Shown here piece after piece: positions 1 to 10,478 of a DNA stretch of 45,894 bases. The stretch covers positions 1 through 45,894 of the forward strand of contig JAHLKH010000199.1 of the NCBI GenBank assembly GCA_025526915.1, in the 5' to 3' direction. The position numbers were made by a program, and so were the translations under genes. The notes under the pieces were generated by a model. The model was not told where the DNA came from and searched no databases. It saw only the letters and a program-made list of their open reading frames with translations. The stretch comes from Entophlyctis helioformis. Taxonomy: Eukaryota; Chytridiomycota; Chytridiomycetes; Chytridiales; Chytriomycetaceae. How positions within the stretch are numbered: position 1 is the first letter of the stretch; each line of letters opens with the position of its first letter.

Positions 1-1426
1 ACTCGTCCTTGGCAATCTTGAAGTCGTTACGGAGAGTACGGAGGCGATCGTAGGCGGCATCAAGTGCAGCCTTGGCAGCCTTGCGCTGGTCAAGCAGGCT
101 GGTGATCGAGTCGCGCGAGCCCTTGAGCTCGTCGGAAACCTTGTTCAGCTCGGCGCGGATGGCATCGGCGCCAGAGCGGAGAGTGGTGCGCTGCTCATCA
201 AGGGCCTTGACTTGAGCACGGAGCGTGTCAAGGGTGGCCTTGTCGGACTCGCTGGACGACTGCTGGTTCGAGTGCGACTCGAGAACCTTGCGAGCCTTCT
301 TGAGGTTTGAGATCTCAGCAACCATGCGCTTCTCCTCAATCAGCTTGGCCTGGCCAGTGCGGAGCTCGCTCTCGAGCGAGCTACGGCCAGGTCACGAACC
401 ATGCCAGGCACGCATTCGCGTCGTTTGCAACAGGAAATAAGTCCATTGTACGCAATAACAGGCCAGTGCGTTTCCGGGATGGAGAGCGCACTTACTCGAT
501 CTGACGGTCAATCTCCTCGACAGACTTGTAGCCGAGCTTGTCCTTTTCGGACTTGGCAGTCTCAGCCTTCTTCTTGAGGCTGGCCTGGATGGCGTTGATC
601 TGCTCGAAAAGCTTGGCGCGCTGGGCGGCGAGCTCCTGGATCTGCTGTAGCTGGGCCTTGAGGCTGTCACGAAGCTCGTTCTTCTTGGTTGCGGTGTCGT
701 CGGACGAGTTCTTGGCAGGGATCTTGCTCTTGACTTCGTTCTATTGCAGCACAATGTTGAATGTGGCGTAACGAGCACGGAGAGGCAGCGGCGGCGGCGT
801 CGTCGTCAAAACAGACCGAAACAGGCCGAAACAGGCCGAAACAGGAACAAGTCCGCAACAGCGGCGGTGCATCAGCCAGAGAAGCAGACACTTGGGGCAG
901 TGCACTAGTGCACAATGCCGAGGATGCATTCACTCTATGGCACCGTACAAGCGCCAACGCAACAGCGACCACCACTCACCAGGCTGGCCTCCAGAGAAGT
1001 GATTTCCTGGCGAATCGCCTCGACTTCCTGGTGTGATTCAAGACAAACGACCGAGGGTCAAGAGCAGGCAGGCAAGTGCAGAGGCCATTCGGGGGCGGTG
1101 TGGAGCAGAGTACGGGACGGAACAGTGTTGGCCACACACACAGACAGCAAAAAGAACGCAGGCGGGCAGGCAGACGGGCAGGCAGACGGTCAGTCCATGG
1201 CCAGAATCACAACGGCAGGTGTGTGACAGCAGAAAGAGAAGGAAGCAGGCGGCGAGACAGCGATGGGCTTGAACGGCATGGGAACCAAGCCCGTCGGCAC
1301 TCAATCGGCCCAAATGCACAAGCGAGCGAGTGCTCTGGAGAGCCGTCAATGTGGCATGCGCACCTTGTCGTGCTGAGCCTGGTCGGGCTTTGTGGGGCGT
1401 CTGGTGGGAGCTGTGGTCTCGGCCAT
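1..1426 (-). CDS. BFR1: Bfr1-like coiled-coil protein (partial, 3' end outside window)
   Basis: I see four exons on the minus strand: 1426-1364, 1027-980, 740-496 and 380 to the window edge, all with GT-AG introns and phases that fit. The start ATG at 1426 gives MAETTAPTRRPTKPDQAQHDK, followed by charged coiled coil throughout. The segment YKSVEEIDRQIDSLESEL, then EISNLKKARK, is the pattern I know from Bfr1 (brefeldin A resistance/nuclear segregation protein). That family is cytoplasmic and associates with polysomes and mRNPs in yeast. The short basic, proline-rich N-terminus ending in KPDQ also fits it. The two first exons are very small (63 and 48 bases). The C-terminal half is not in the window. 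The next gene upstream is not identified. Confidence 0.85.
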
Positions 1427-2753
1427 TTGTGAGTGAGAGTGTGGGCAAAAACGGTCGGATTCGAAACAATCCTCAAACACAGCGTGCCTGCCACCTTGGC
1501 CTGTAAAGTCGATGCCAAATGCCCACACAACGGGATTGTCCTTCTCTGGGTTGCTGACAGGGAGGCCTTGAGACGCAGCAGATGCGCGCTTTCCAGTGGT
1601 CGATCCTGCCAGCTTCATGATGCCCTCAAGAGCGTTTCCGCGAATAGACATGCTGTTGCTGCGCATGGTGAACCGCTTGGCTTTGACCTTCTGTGGAATG
1701 CCATGTCATGCCATGCCGTCCAGTGCAATCAGCAGGCGATCAAGCAGTATGGCGGTCATGTCAATGGGCATCCAGAAACAGAGAAAACGTACCCGTGCAT
1801 TCAAGAATGGCGTGCAGTACGCATGGCAGCGCAGATCCCAAAAGGCTCTCTCGCCAGGCTTGACGTTTGGATCGGCATGCTTTGCTGTCTTGAATGCAAT
1901 GGCCGCCTGGATGTCTGCTGCCTTGGCAAGTCGATTGCTGAGCCTGACACAAGAGACAGGCTCTGTGAGCCGATCTGGTCAAGAGTGCAGAGCATGGCAG
2001 CGGTCAGGATCAATGCGTGCACCAAAGCATCCAAGCACGGCATACACTGCAAGGACGAGACCCTGGGCGGTGTGTGCGGCAGTCGAGAGTCAATTGAGAA
2101 ACACTCGTCCCGCCGGTCCGGATGCTGCCCAGCCAGATCACTTTGCGTGGACTCGCAGAAGGCAGAGCATTGATCACAGCCTCGATCAACTCCTTGGTCC
2201 GATCATCATCCAGATCGAGAGTCGTGGCATCGCTCTCTGCGTTGGCGATGACTGCGTCCTTGGCTATGACATGAGCCACATTCATTGCCTCGTGAGTCTC
2301 TGCCAGTGTTGGAAGGCGTCCTCTTTCCAAGCATAGGCCAGGAAGGAGGAGATCCGCAATGCACAGCTCGTGGCTTGAACTGAAAGCAAGCTGGATAGTT
2401 CCAATGGTTGCTGATAGCCCCAAGGCTGGCGATGCTGGTTCTTGGGGAGAAGTGGATTGTGAGCATCAGATGGCAGAAACCCGACAAAGACAGACAATGA
2501 GAGCATTCAGGAAGTTCATTCTCATGCGCTCCACGATGCCACTGTGCATACCATTGTTGCGCTGCTCGGCCGTGTCCATCACAGATCAACTGAATGGCTT
2601 CTGTGATGCAGATGTGCACATCCACGGCTTGCAGGCTGTGGACACTGCCCGACGGTTTGTATCTTGAGCGAGGCAGCGCGGGCAGTTGGGCATGCCGACC
2701 TGCAACAGCGATGCGTTGCACAGTAGCTTGACACTCTTGCTCAGGACTTGTGG
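1427..2753. other. Region without a recognised gene; coding-like fragments on the minus strand
   Basis: No complete gene can be built here. On the minus strand several stretches read like protein. One lies at about 2400-2110 and contains AMNVAHVIAKDAVIANAES and DDDRTKELIEAVINALP. Another lies at about 1960-1795, and a third at 1720-1500 contains FTMRSNSMSIRGNALEG. A good donor (GTACGT, about 1792) and acceptor would join the second and third. Stops and frame changes between the others could be introns or decay. I do not recognise the family. Overlapping open frames on the plus strand have no such protein-like character. Confidence 0.3.
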
Positions 2754-3160
2754 GAGTCCGCAGCCGCTCGCTTCCATGGCCGTCTCGGACTGTCCGGCCA
2801 TCGTGCTCTTGGCAGTCGTGAGCGTGGCGATCTCGGCGGTCGTGGCAGTGCCGCCTCGGTTGTCGGAAAAGGGAGCCGTGCTTCCGACAAGGCTTGCATG
2901 AATCGTGCTGGCCATCATGTGTCACGCCAGCACACACCGCCCGCAGCACGCAGCACACAACCCGCAGCCACCCACCTTGACGCCACTGGCGGAGGCAAAC
3001 GCGTCCAACACACGGTCGGAGTTTGTGTGATTGGACGGCATTGCAACAAAGCCAGAATTCGCCGAGCGCTGTCCTGGCGTCCAACCTCCGCCCCAGATTT
3101 ACAGGGTCAGAGCAGATCCCCCGCCGAATCTGGCAAGGCGGCGGCAAGGCGCACACAGAC

Positions 3161-3166
3161 TATAAA
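3161..3166 (+). promoter_or_regulatory. TATA box of the duplicated gene, copy 1
   Basis: TATAAA followed by GC-rich sequence lies 58 bases before the ATG at 3225. The short spacing implies a 5' leader of roughly 30 bases. The same box is present in copy 2 at 12914-12919, so both copies keep their own core promoter. Confidence 0.6.
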
Positions 3167-3224
3167 GCCGGGAGACGCACCCCGTGCTTGCCTCCGCCCG
3201 TTCGAAAGTCACTTTCTCTCCGTC

Positions 3225-5345
3225 ATGCTCCCAGGGCTCGTGGCCGTCTTCGCCTTGGTGCTTATGGCACTCTTTCCGGCCTCGCTCCCGCCTGCCTGGC
3301 GGTTCCAAGCAAGTATCAGTGCCTTCAAAGGCTTCAACTTCAGCGCTCCCGTCGTCGTCCGCCTCGCTCTCGGCCTCGCCCGCCCCGCTCCCGCCGTTGT
3401 CACCAACGCCAGCCAGCCGTCCTTCGACGAGCCTATCGGCTACCACGTCGACACAAGCAGCTTCGGCCCCGTCGTCCTGGACCCACTCGGACCGGTGCAG
3501 CACGTGCACAACGACAGCCAGGTGCTGCCTCCGCGAGCTGAGCAATTCCACGCTCTCGTCGTCCCAAGCTCCGCTCCCACCGATCTGGTCATCTTCCGCT
3601 CTGATCTCGTCGTCGGCAGCACGGATCTCGTCCTCGCCAGCACGGATCTCGTCGTCGTCCGCCACGCCATCGCCTTCGCTCGCACGGGTCTCGCACAGTT
3701 CAGCCAGTCCTCGGAGCATCCCGGAGTGGTGCATGCCATGGTGAGCTTGTTTCTGCATGCTGCTGTTGCTGCTTCCTGCCGCCTACCACCACCATCCTCT
3801 GCCCGCACTGACACCATCCGCCCATGCCTCGCTTATCTCGACCAGCGGTGCTGGCAAACCGGCATGGCTCGCATGGCGTTCCGTATCAGGTCGAGGCTGC
3901 TGGACGCTCTTGTCATCGCACGCGACGCAATCAACGAGTCCTCCTCAAGCTTGTCCATGCACGGCGTCGCCACGCTGCTGCTTCTGACCATCGTCATCAT
4001 CCAGCTTGTGGTTCTCGTCGGCCTGGCACGCAAGGCCAAGCGGCTTGAGCTTGAAGCCCGCCGAATGGATGCAAGCAGTGATCGACCGGCCGACCATCCC
4101 GCTCCTGCTGTCATTGCCATCCCTATCCAATGGATAGACGGGCCTGCAAGCATCGTCGTGACATGGTCCAACACCGTCAAGGCCGCCAATCCTACACCGA
4201 CCCCCGACACCAAGCTTCAACCCTTCGCTGCGTCCATTCCACTCCCCGAGGATCCCAAGAAAGACGACGCCGATCTCGTGCTACTCGCTGCGTCCATTCC
4301 GCTCCCCGAGGATCCCAAGACAGACGAGACTGAGCTTCTGTTCCTCGCTGCGTCCATTCCACTCCCCGAGGATCCCAAGACAGATGACGCCGATCTCGTG
4401 CTACTCGCTGCGTCCATTCCGCCCACCAACGATATCCCTAGTGTTGTGTCGAGTCTGCCTTCTGATGACAAGCCCAATGCTGCTGTTCCCGACACCACTG
4501 CCATCCTCGTTTCGCCGCCTGTTGTCCATGGCCACTTGACTTCCACCGCTGAATCATCAGCCACATCCACTGACCTTGCACCTGCTCCTCAAGACGCAGC
4601 TGTTTCCGCAGCTCAAGGCCTGATCACCCACTCTCAGAGTGTCGTAGAACGGGTCAAGAGCGCCGAAATGGCCGCTGTCGCGAGAGCATGCAGGTTTCCC
4701 AACGACACCATTGCTGCTGACACCGAGCTACTTCTTCTCGCCGCGTCCATTCCACTGCCTGAGGATATCCCGACAAGCGACGACGAGCTTCTGTATCTCG
4801 CCGCGTCCATCCCACTGCCTGAGGATATCCCGACCGCCAACTTTGGGGTTGCACTTGCCTCGGCGGCCGTCCCCATCTTGGAGATGATCCCAGCCATCGC
4901 ATTTGCTGCTCCAAGGTCGGATGCCATCAATTGTGAAGACAATGCGAACTATCCACCACCGCCCACCGTTGATTCGCCAGAACCAATCACCGAGAAACGC
5001 AAGATTGCCAAGCCACGAGCATCGACGACCAAGAAAGCGCAATGGCAAGCGCAGACAACGGTCCCCGTCTCCGGCTTCAACTTTGCAGTTGCCTTGGCGG
5101 CCGTCCCTATCTTGGAGACGATCCCAGCCGTCGCATTTGCCACTCCAAAGTCGCGTTCCAACGAAGAGCAGCGCGTCATCTACGAAGATGAGGCTCTGCG
5201 ACCACCGCCGCCCGTGATCGATTCGATGGTAGCAGTCGCAGCCCGCCCGACTCTCAAGCCAAAGATCTCCAAGGTCAAGAAAGCTAAGCCATCGGTCCCC
5301 ACTTCAGACTTTACCTTTGTATTTGCTGTGAATTCGAAAGGATAA
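3225..5345 (+). CDS. Repeat-containing membrane protein of unknown function, copy 1
   Basis: The frame stays open further upstream, but the ATG at 3225 lies just after a TATA box and begins a good hydrophobic leader (MLPGLVAVFALVLMALFPA). It gives 706 residues without introns. A second hydrophobic segment (TLLLLTIVIIQLVVLVGLA, about residues 250-270) is followed by a basic stretch. Then come 20-residue repeats of the form LAASIPLPEDP plus an acidic part, near residues 334-410 and again near 505-540. Two copies of a longer unit around VPILETIPAVAF follow, each ending in a basic KPK/KKAK tail. An earlier stretch repeats a TDLV motif. I recognise no domain. Codon third positions are GC-rich, as in neighbouring genes. 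The product is probably a secreted or membrane protein. Its repeats suggest fast evolution. Confidence 0.6.
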   Translation: MLPGLVAVFALVLMALFPASLPPAWRFQASISAFKGFNFSAPVVVRLALGLARPAPAVVTNASQPSFDEPIGYHVDTSSFGPVVLDPLGPVQHVHNDSQVLPPRAEQFHALVVPSSAPTDLVIFRSDLVVGSTDLVLASTDLVVVRHAIAFARTGLAQFSQSSEHPGVVHAMVSLFLHAAVAASCRLPPPSSARTDTIRPCLAYLDQRCWQTGMARMAFRIRSRLLDALVIARDAINESSSSLSMHGVATLLLLTIVIIQLVVLVGLARKAKRLELEARRMDASSDRPADHPAPAVIAIPIQWIDGPASIVVTWSNTVKAANPTPTPDTKLQPFAASIPLPEDPKKDDADLVLLAASIPLPEDPKTDETELLFLAASIPLPEDPKTDDADLVLLAASIPPTNDIPSVVSSLPSDDKPNAAVPDTTAILVSPPVVHGHLTSTAESSATSTDLAPAPQDAAVSAAQGLITHSQSVVERVKSAEMAAVARACRFPNDTIAADTELLLLAASIPLPEDIPTSDDELLYLAASIPLPEDIPTANFGVALASAAVPILEMIPAIAFAAPRSDAINCEDNANYPPPPTVDSPEPITEKRKIAKPRASTTKKAQWQAQTTVPVSGFNFAVALAAVPILETIPAVAFATPKSRSNEEQRVIYEDEALRPPPPVIDSMVAVAARPTLKPKISKVKKAKPSVPTSDFTFVFAVNSKG
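4224..4443 (+). repeat. 60-bp coding tandem repeats (LAASIPLPEDP units)
   Basis: Three full 60-base units begin at 4224, 4284 and 4344, with a broken fourth at 4404. Two further units, with ATATCC in place of ATCCCA, lie at 4737-4856. Each unit encodes 20 residues, so changes in unit number keep the frame. The same array is present in copy 2, shifted by 9753 bases. Confidence 0.9.
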
Positions 5346-5640
5346 AGATTCCATTGAGATTCAAGTTGCTGTTTTAACGTTTGCCTCGGCGACCATCTCA
5401 AAAATGGAGACGATCCCAGCCATCGCATTTGACACTCCAAAGTCGGGTGGCACCTTATGTGAAGAAAAGGCTCAGCGTCCACCAACGTCCGTGATTGACT
5501 CACCAGCAACAATTGTAGCACGCACAAACGCCAAACCCAAAATGACGATCTCCTCCTCATAAACAAACATGCCAAGCCAAAGATCTCGAGTGCGAAGAAA
5601 GCATCACGGCAGGCGCCGGTCTTTGCAAGCGGAACCTGAT
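5346..5640 (+). pseudogene. Decayed extra repeat unit after the stop codon
   Basis: Just past the stop at 5343-5345, another frame reads METIPAIAFDTPKSG, then a PPTSVIDSPATIVAR segment, then stops. A second short piece, AKPKISSAKKASRQAP, follows at about 5572. Both correspond to the C-terminal repeat unit of the upstream protein (ETIPAVAFATPKS and KPKISKVKKAKPS). The ancestral gene therefore seems to have been longer and to have lost its end through frameshift and stop mutations. The identical remnant is in copy 2 (15099-15393), so the decay came before the duplication. Confidence 0.6.
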
Positions 5641-6261
5641 CTGGTCTTCAACGGAAGGAGATTGGTGCATTCTTTGCTGCTTGATTTTGCTGTTGTCATA
5701 CAGTCTCGTCTGTTGCTTGTTGTGTTTTCTCTGTTTTGTGGATTGAAGTGAGCCGACGTGTGTTGAGATCTTGGTTGACTTTGGATAGCTGGGCAAGGAA
5801 CAGTGGTTGCCAGCAAAGACGACCTGGCTGTCCGTGAGAACTCCGCAGTGGTGTTGACCGTCCACTGGCCAACGATTTGAACTTTGTTGTTCATTTCAAG
5901 GCACCAGCCATATGTTGTTGTGTGCATCAATCTGAGCGAATGTAGTCGTTGTTTTGAGGCGACGTTGCAGTGGCCAAGTGACTGGAATCGGCGACTGTTG
6001 AGGGTGCGTACCAGCCATTTTATCACTGCCTGTGGAGATTCAGCGAGTGGGACGGCTTAATAGACAAGCAGACGGTGCTGACCCAGAAGCAATCGACACG
6101 GACAAGACATCGAATCTGATGTACTCAGTGTGGACAGACTCGATGTATTTGCTGGTTGTGGATGCTGTTGCAAACGTTGTTCATGAAAGTTGCAGCAAGA
6201 GACACTTGTGGACGCAGCACAGATGGTCGTATATGGTGGCATGGTTGCAATCTGTTTGCCA

Positions 6262-9158
6262 GCGCTTGTCCATAACAAAATCACAGCTGCAGCAACGGCA
6301 TACCCCGCGAAACCTGCGAAAACAATTCATTGCAAACACTTCGACGTTCTCTTACAGCTGAAAGTTCAGCTGCAGTGTATTGTGACAAACTGGGTTATTG
6401 TATGTGAGTAGGTTGACTCATCGGCCGGTCAATGGATTGGCGTCATGCCATCAGCATCTCCTGAACACGCCAATCAGTCGAAACGCAGTTGAAAGTGCAA
6501 GCCGTTCATTGAACATTCACAGCAGCTCCATCTTCGTAGCAGATTTTGGATACCCGTCTGCTGACAACTGATTTCTGCAGCCACACCAGCAGATTGGGGC
6601 TCTCTACGACATCTCTGTTTCTTAACGCCAAGACGTCATCGCAAGACAATCAGCAGAACGACGGTTGCGATGACGGCATACAACTGGACGCGTACCTTGT
6701 GTACAACTTGGGGTACGGCCGAAAGCATCAGATCAATGTCACACATGGCACACCGTACGAATGCACTCTCGACTGTCTGTATGTGAACCATTCCATCCAA
6801 ACGTTTTCAAGCAGACATCCCAGCTGCCTGGCTACCGGTTTGACGCATATGGCATTTGTCACTCAAACATCTTCGCCAACTGTTGATCGACAGCGTTTTC
6901 CACAACTCTCCAGACCACAGAACTACCATTGTCGACCCAAATGCAACATCCGCAGGTCCAGTAAACACTCTGGGAGTCGACTTTTCCAGTAAAACGATGC
7001 AATCCATCACTTGGCGTGCATGCAGTCGAAAGAATTGCAAAGGCAAGCGCAAGGCTCGACATCTTGCTCGCCATCTTTGGCGTGATGATGTCAATGTGAA
7101 TCGCACCAATCCGTATCTTATCGCTCATACACATTAGCAATCTGAACAGCGAAGAGTGTGACAAACAAATGCATGCAAGTAACAGATGCAAATAACGCGA
7201 GAGTGATGGTGGATACTCTCATTGGAGAACAAGCAAGAGGGAGCACTGTAGTGCCGAGAGAATTGTATGGGCAACAAGGAATGCTACGGTTCAAGGCAGC
7301 CATGAAGGCGATTCAGTCATCACCTGCCTTGTGGAAGACAACCATGAGTCAGTTCGGCCTGTTGTCGAATGGGTTAGGTACCGACTGAACTGTGGGTCTC
7401 AAGCTCTGTCATCATCTTTGTGCCACTCCAGGCCATGCAATGTGTAGCTGAACATGTCGCCAAATCCCCAATGCTGTTCTCAATGTCAACCAGAAGACCA
7501 TTGGCAAGCTCAGGGAGCAAGTCAAGACAGTCGTGTGTGAGTGCGACATCAGGATCCTGCGCAATCATGCTGTGCAAGACCATTTGTCAGTCCAGATGGC
7601 TGCATTCAACCCCCTGTCACTGTTGCAAACAGCAGTAGCATATCAGATGGCATATCTGGTTGTTGCGTCACAGGATGGTTTGTCGATCAACCCAGCAGAT
7701 GCATCCCCAGCACCAACTGTGACAGTTTTCAAACTATTGTCTATTAGCTGCCTCATGGTAATGGCTCTTTTGTCGATTGCCATCATTCAGCATTCAGAGA
7801 CCATGGAGGGATGCTGCATTGCGACACACACGATCGTATCAACAAGACTGAGTCCAACCTGCAGAGTCTTTGGGCGATTCCGATCGAGGCCATCATAGCG
7901 TTGTCAGCAGCTACAGCTGTTTCACCAAACACAAACAATTCTTGTGATGCAGACTAACGGAAACATGCAATCAAGGCAGCAATCGGCAAGGCACTTGAGT
8001 TTGTGAGCGTCAGCCTTTCAAGCCAACAACAGTACAGCACGCAGATGCCTCACAAGTGGATTGCATCTAAAGTGCCAACCGTCCCAGTTCTGTCCAACCC
8101 TATCAACACGACTCAAGGCTGCAACTGCTGGGTACAACTGTCCAAGTGCAGCGATAATGAGCACACTGTTGCGCGTCTCAATTGCTGCTTGAGCAAGAGA
8201 CTGCATGTTGGCAGTAACCAGTTGCGGAGCACATCAATCAGGCAGATTACGCTGCTCGGTCGATGCAGACTGTAGAGCAGCGATGGATGGCTGCCAACCA
8301 GATCAAGACCTAGTTCGCAATATTGCTGTTAACAACACAACAGCACCAGTGCAGAAGTAGGCGTCACCACGGCGATTTGAAAGAAGGGACAAGCTCGCAA
8401 GTAGGGCGGCGAGGCGTGCATGCGTGCATAGATTGCTGGAATCCTCCAGATCCATCACTCTCTCTCTTGGAGAGTTGCATTTCGTGAAACGGTCGTTGGT
8501 GTCTGACTTTAAGGATTGCATGCAAACATCTGCAGGTGCACCTGTGAAGCCACATAGATCAGCATGCCGATAAGCCAGTACCGATCAACACAGGCCAAGA
8601 GCAATCTGGTGTGGCTGGTGCTCTAAAGCCAGCATTGCCGCATGGAGACTGTTCTTTGAATTGGATGCCATGCAGGATGATAAACTTCAGGAGACCAGCT
8701 CGCTCAAGCAATATCGCTGGATGCACTCTGGATGCGACGGATGCGGCGTATTGCCGTGCCATCGTCGACATGGCGGGCGTGCTTGATTCCATTCAGTCCA
8801 ACAACAGCTTCAAAGCGACTCTGCGTTCGCGGCAAACTCCAAAGCCCCTTTGTCTGCCTTGTGTTCTGCGCAGTGCACATCCTCTGTCCATTTCATCTGT
8901 CGTCTTTTGGCAAACCGTGTCAGACAAACGAGCGACAGATCCTGGAGTATCAACTCCTATCTATGATCTCACTATGAAAGTAGGTTAAACAACATTGTGA
9001 TGATCGCATGCTTGCGGCACAATATCATAGACAGCAACAGCACGGTATGCTGTTTTTGCCATGATCACCTTACGGCTGCCCCCAAACCAGCCGTCCTGGT
9101 CGTTCTTTGGCCCTGAGCTACCTGCATAAACTGGCAATAGCGTGACCCAACGATTCAT
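6262..9158. other. 2.9-kb region without a recognised gene
   Basis: No open frame longer than about 150 codons and no domain that I know. Some plus-strand pieces look coding: KTIGKLREQVKTVV at about 7490, ESNLQSLWAIPIEAIIAL at about 7850-7910, AMQDDKLQETSSLKQYRW at about 8665, and LDSIQSNNSFKATLRSRQ at about 8790. They lie in different frames at intron-like distances, so a plus-strand gene with many small exons, or a decayed one, is possible. I could not assemble it. The base composition is less GC-rich than in the neighbouring genes. Confidence 0.3.
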
Positions 9159-9960
9159 TCAGTTATGACGCTGTCTTTTTGGATTCGATTCGCCGCCTTT
9201 ACTGCCAAAGCTACCACCACGACCACCCCATCCACCCGAGCGATGCCCGAATCTCTGAGATGGTGCTCCATGTTGTCCTTGTGGCATGTCGGACTGTTGC
9301 TAGTTAGAACGCACATCATCCATGCATCGTTTCTGCAATGCCGCTCACCCAGTGGTGAAACGCCAATTCACCGGTCGAGTGCTGTTGATGACGATCCGTC
9401 AGTGCAAGGATGGCTTCAATGACCCACATATGGCGAGGCAGCCAGCTTACCCAGGCACCATTGTCTCCTTCTTCCCAATGCAGGTGTGACAAAAATGGCC
9501 TGTCCTTGAACGGCATCTGGTCTCTGACAGCATTCGTCGAATCCATTTGTTAGAATGAGTTGTGGCAATCGATCAGGCTTCAGTGATCGACTTACTCGCC
9601 AAACCGCGTCAGCTGTGCTCGCCGTGCGTTGATGGACAACTGCAGTCGTCCTGAATGCATCTGCACTTTCCTGTTTGAGCTTGAGCTTGCGTTTAGCTTC
9701 AAGCGACAGTGCTGCGTCAGAATCGGCGCTCTATACCCTCCGGTTATCCTGATCATGTCTCCTGCAGTCACTGCGCTGTCAGCCATTGGACAGTCAAGGG
9801 CGGATCTGCATTTGCAGGCCCACCTGGATTCAGCTTGCTGTAGAGATCCCCCCCACACGACCATGACGATCGAGCCACTCGCATCGCCGACCCAGAATGT
9901 CCAGAGTGGGCCGTGGGTGGTTGGGTCGGGAACATCGCCTGTGCCAAACGGTCGTTCCAT
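9159..9960 (-). CDS. SOSS-B/hSSB-like single-stranded DNA-binding protein, 5' end apparently missing
   Basis: Proposed exons are 9960-9824, 9775-9596, 9523-9451 and 9293-9159. Joined, they give 174 residues. The OB-fold signature is clear: WTFWVGDASGSIVMVVWG, then GDMIRITGGY, then LTRFGED, matching the order in SOSS-B1 (VADKTGSINISVWDD, GDIIRLTKGY, KIGEF). The tail is rich in GGWGGRGG and ends in KRQRHN, also typical of the family. These proteins bind single-stranded DNA in the nucleus and act in break repair. The conserved N-terminal segment (KDIxPGLKNLN and the first strand) was not found. Upstream of 9960 there is only a Fanzor remnant. The first intron (48 bases) is the weakest junction, and the last acceptor could be 6 bases earlier. 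Confidence 0.65.
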
Positions 9961-10033
9961 TCACGGTCAGCGCAAGCCTCCACAGCAGCCACTTCAACTC
10001 GACGGACATACGCTTGTCAATAACGAGGTGTTG

Positions 10034-10321
10034 TGCACGCCACTGGATGTCATGATGAGTTGCCTCAATGTCTGCAAAGTGCTCTTGCGTGGCTGGATTG
10101 CTGTCGGCTTTGGTGTGCGTCAAGTAGAGCGGCCGGTGTCCAAAGAGCAGATGCCACAGTGCGACCATCCCGATGTTAGTGGCTCCAAGCACGTCTCGGT
10201 GGTAGACGGTCTTGCATGGTATGCACTCGTAGCGTCGCAGGTTGGTGCGGTTCTTGTCTGGGATCCGTTGCTTGCACTGCGGGCACATCTGGCTGGTCAG
10301 GTTCTCGTTGCAGCGGTAGAT
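10034..10321 (-). pseudogene. Fanzor/TnpB-type nuclease, C-terminal zinc-ribbon exon, copy A
   Basis: After a splice-acceptor-like CACAG at 10326-10322 the frame reads NENLTSQMCPQCKQRIP, a basic linker, RRYECIPCKTVYHRD and VLGATNI, then RPLYL. The CxxC...CxxC zinc ribbon followed by HRD-x(3)-A-x-NI is the C-terminal signature of TnpB and its eukaryotic relatives, Fanzor; the Asp is the third RuvC catalytic residue. Fanzors are RNA-guided DNA endonucleases carried by mobile elements, and one is well studied in a chytrid. No RuvC-I or RuvC-II part lies upstream, since delta-tubulin starts 158 bases away on the other strand. This is a fragment, about 91% identical to copy B, with only three differences in its first 190 bases. 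Confidence 0.75.
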
Positions 10322-10478
10322 CTGTGCATGATCGTGTGTGTGTGTGGTCAGTTGGTGCACAGATGGATGGATGTATGGATCGACAGTGTGGCGTGCATCG
10401 TTGCTGTGCCACTCGTCTGAGTATCGCAAGTCTGCCAACCAGGACATTTCCGAAATGGATCACGTTTGTCCGAAAACC

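Larger units (their letters stand above)
2754..6261 (+). repeat. 3.5-kb segmental duplication, copy 1
   Basis: This block recurs in the same orientation at 12507-16015. The two copies match wherever I compared them, coding and non-coding alike. The exceptions are three mismatches in the first 20 bases and one inserted base near the right end (GTATATGG here, GTGATATGG there). Each copy holds about 400 bases of upstream DNA, a TATA box, one long open frame and 0.9 kb of 3' flank. I see no terminal inverted repeats, no poly-A tail and no clear target-site duplication at the borders, so the transposition mechanism is not apparent. Confidence 0.95.

Noticed and set aside
1433..2336. Two overlapping 246-codon plus-strand frames
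   Set aside because: Their sequences look random (Met, Ser, Cys and Arg-rich with no pattern), while the minus strand carries protein-like segments and splice sites.
3099..3758. 219-codon open frame on the minus strand inside the duplicated gene (and its twin at 12852-13511)
   Set aside because: It lies antisense to the repeat protein, its acidic repeats mirror the plus-strand TDLV repeats, and it has no domain or promoter of its own.
9830..10447. A single 205-residue protein fusing the Fanzor zinc ribbon to downstream sequence
   Set aside because: Similarity to copy B stops near 10034, and the codons after it overlap the SOSS-B first exon in another frame, so the continuation is probably chance.
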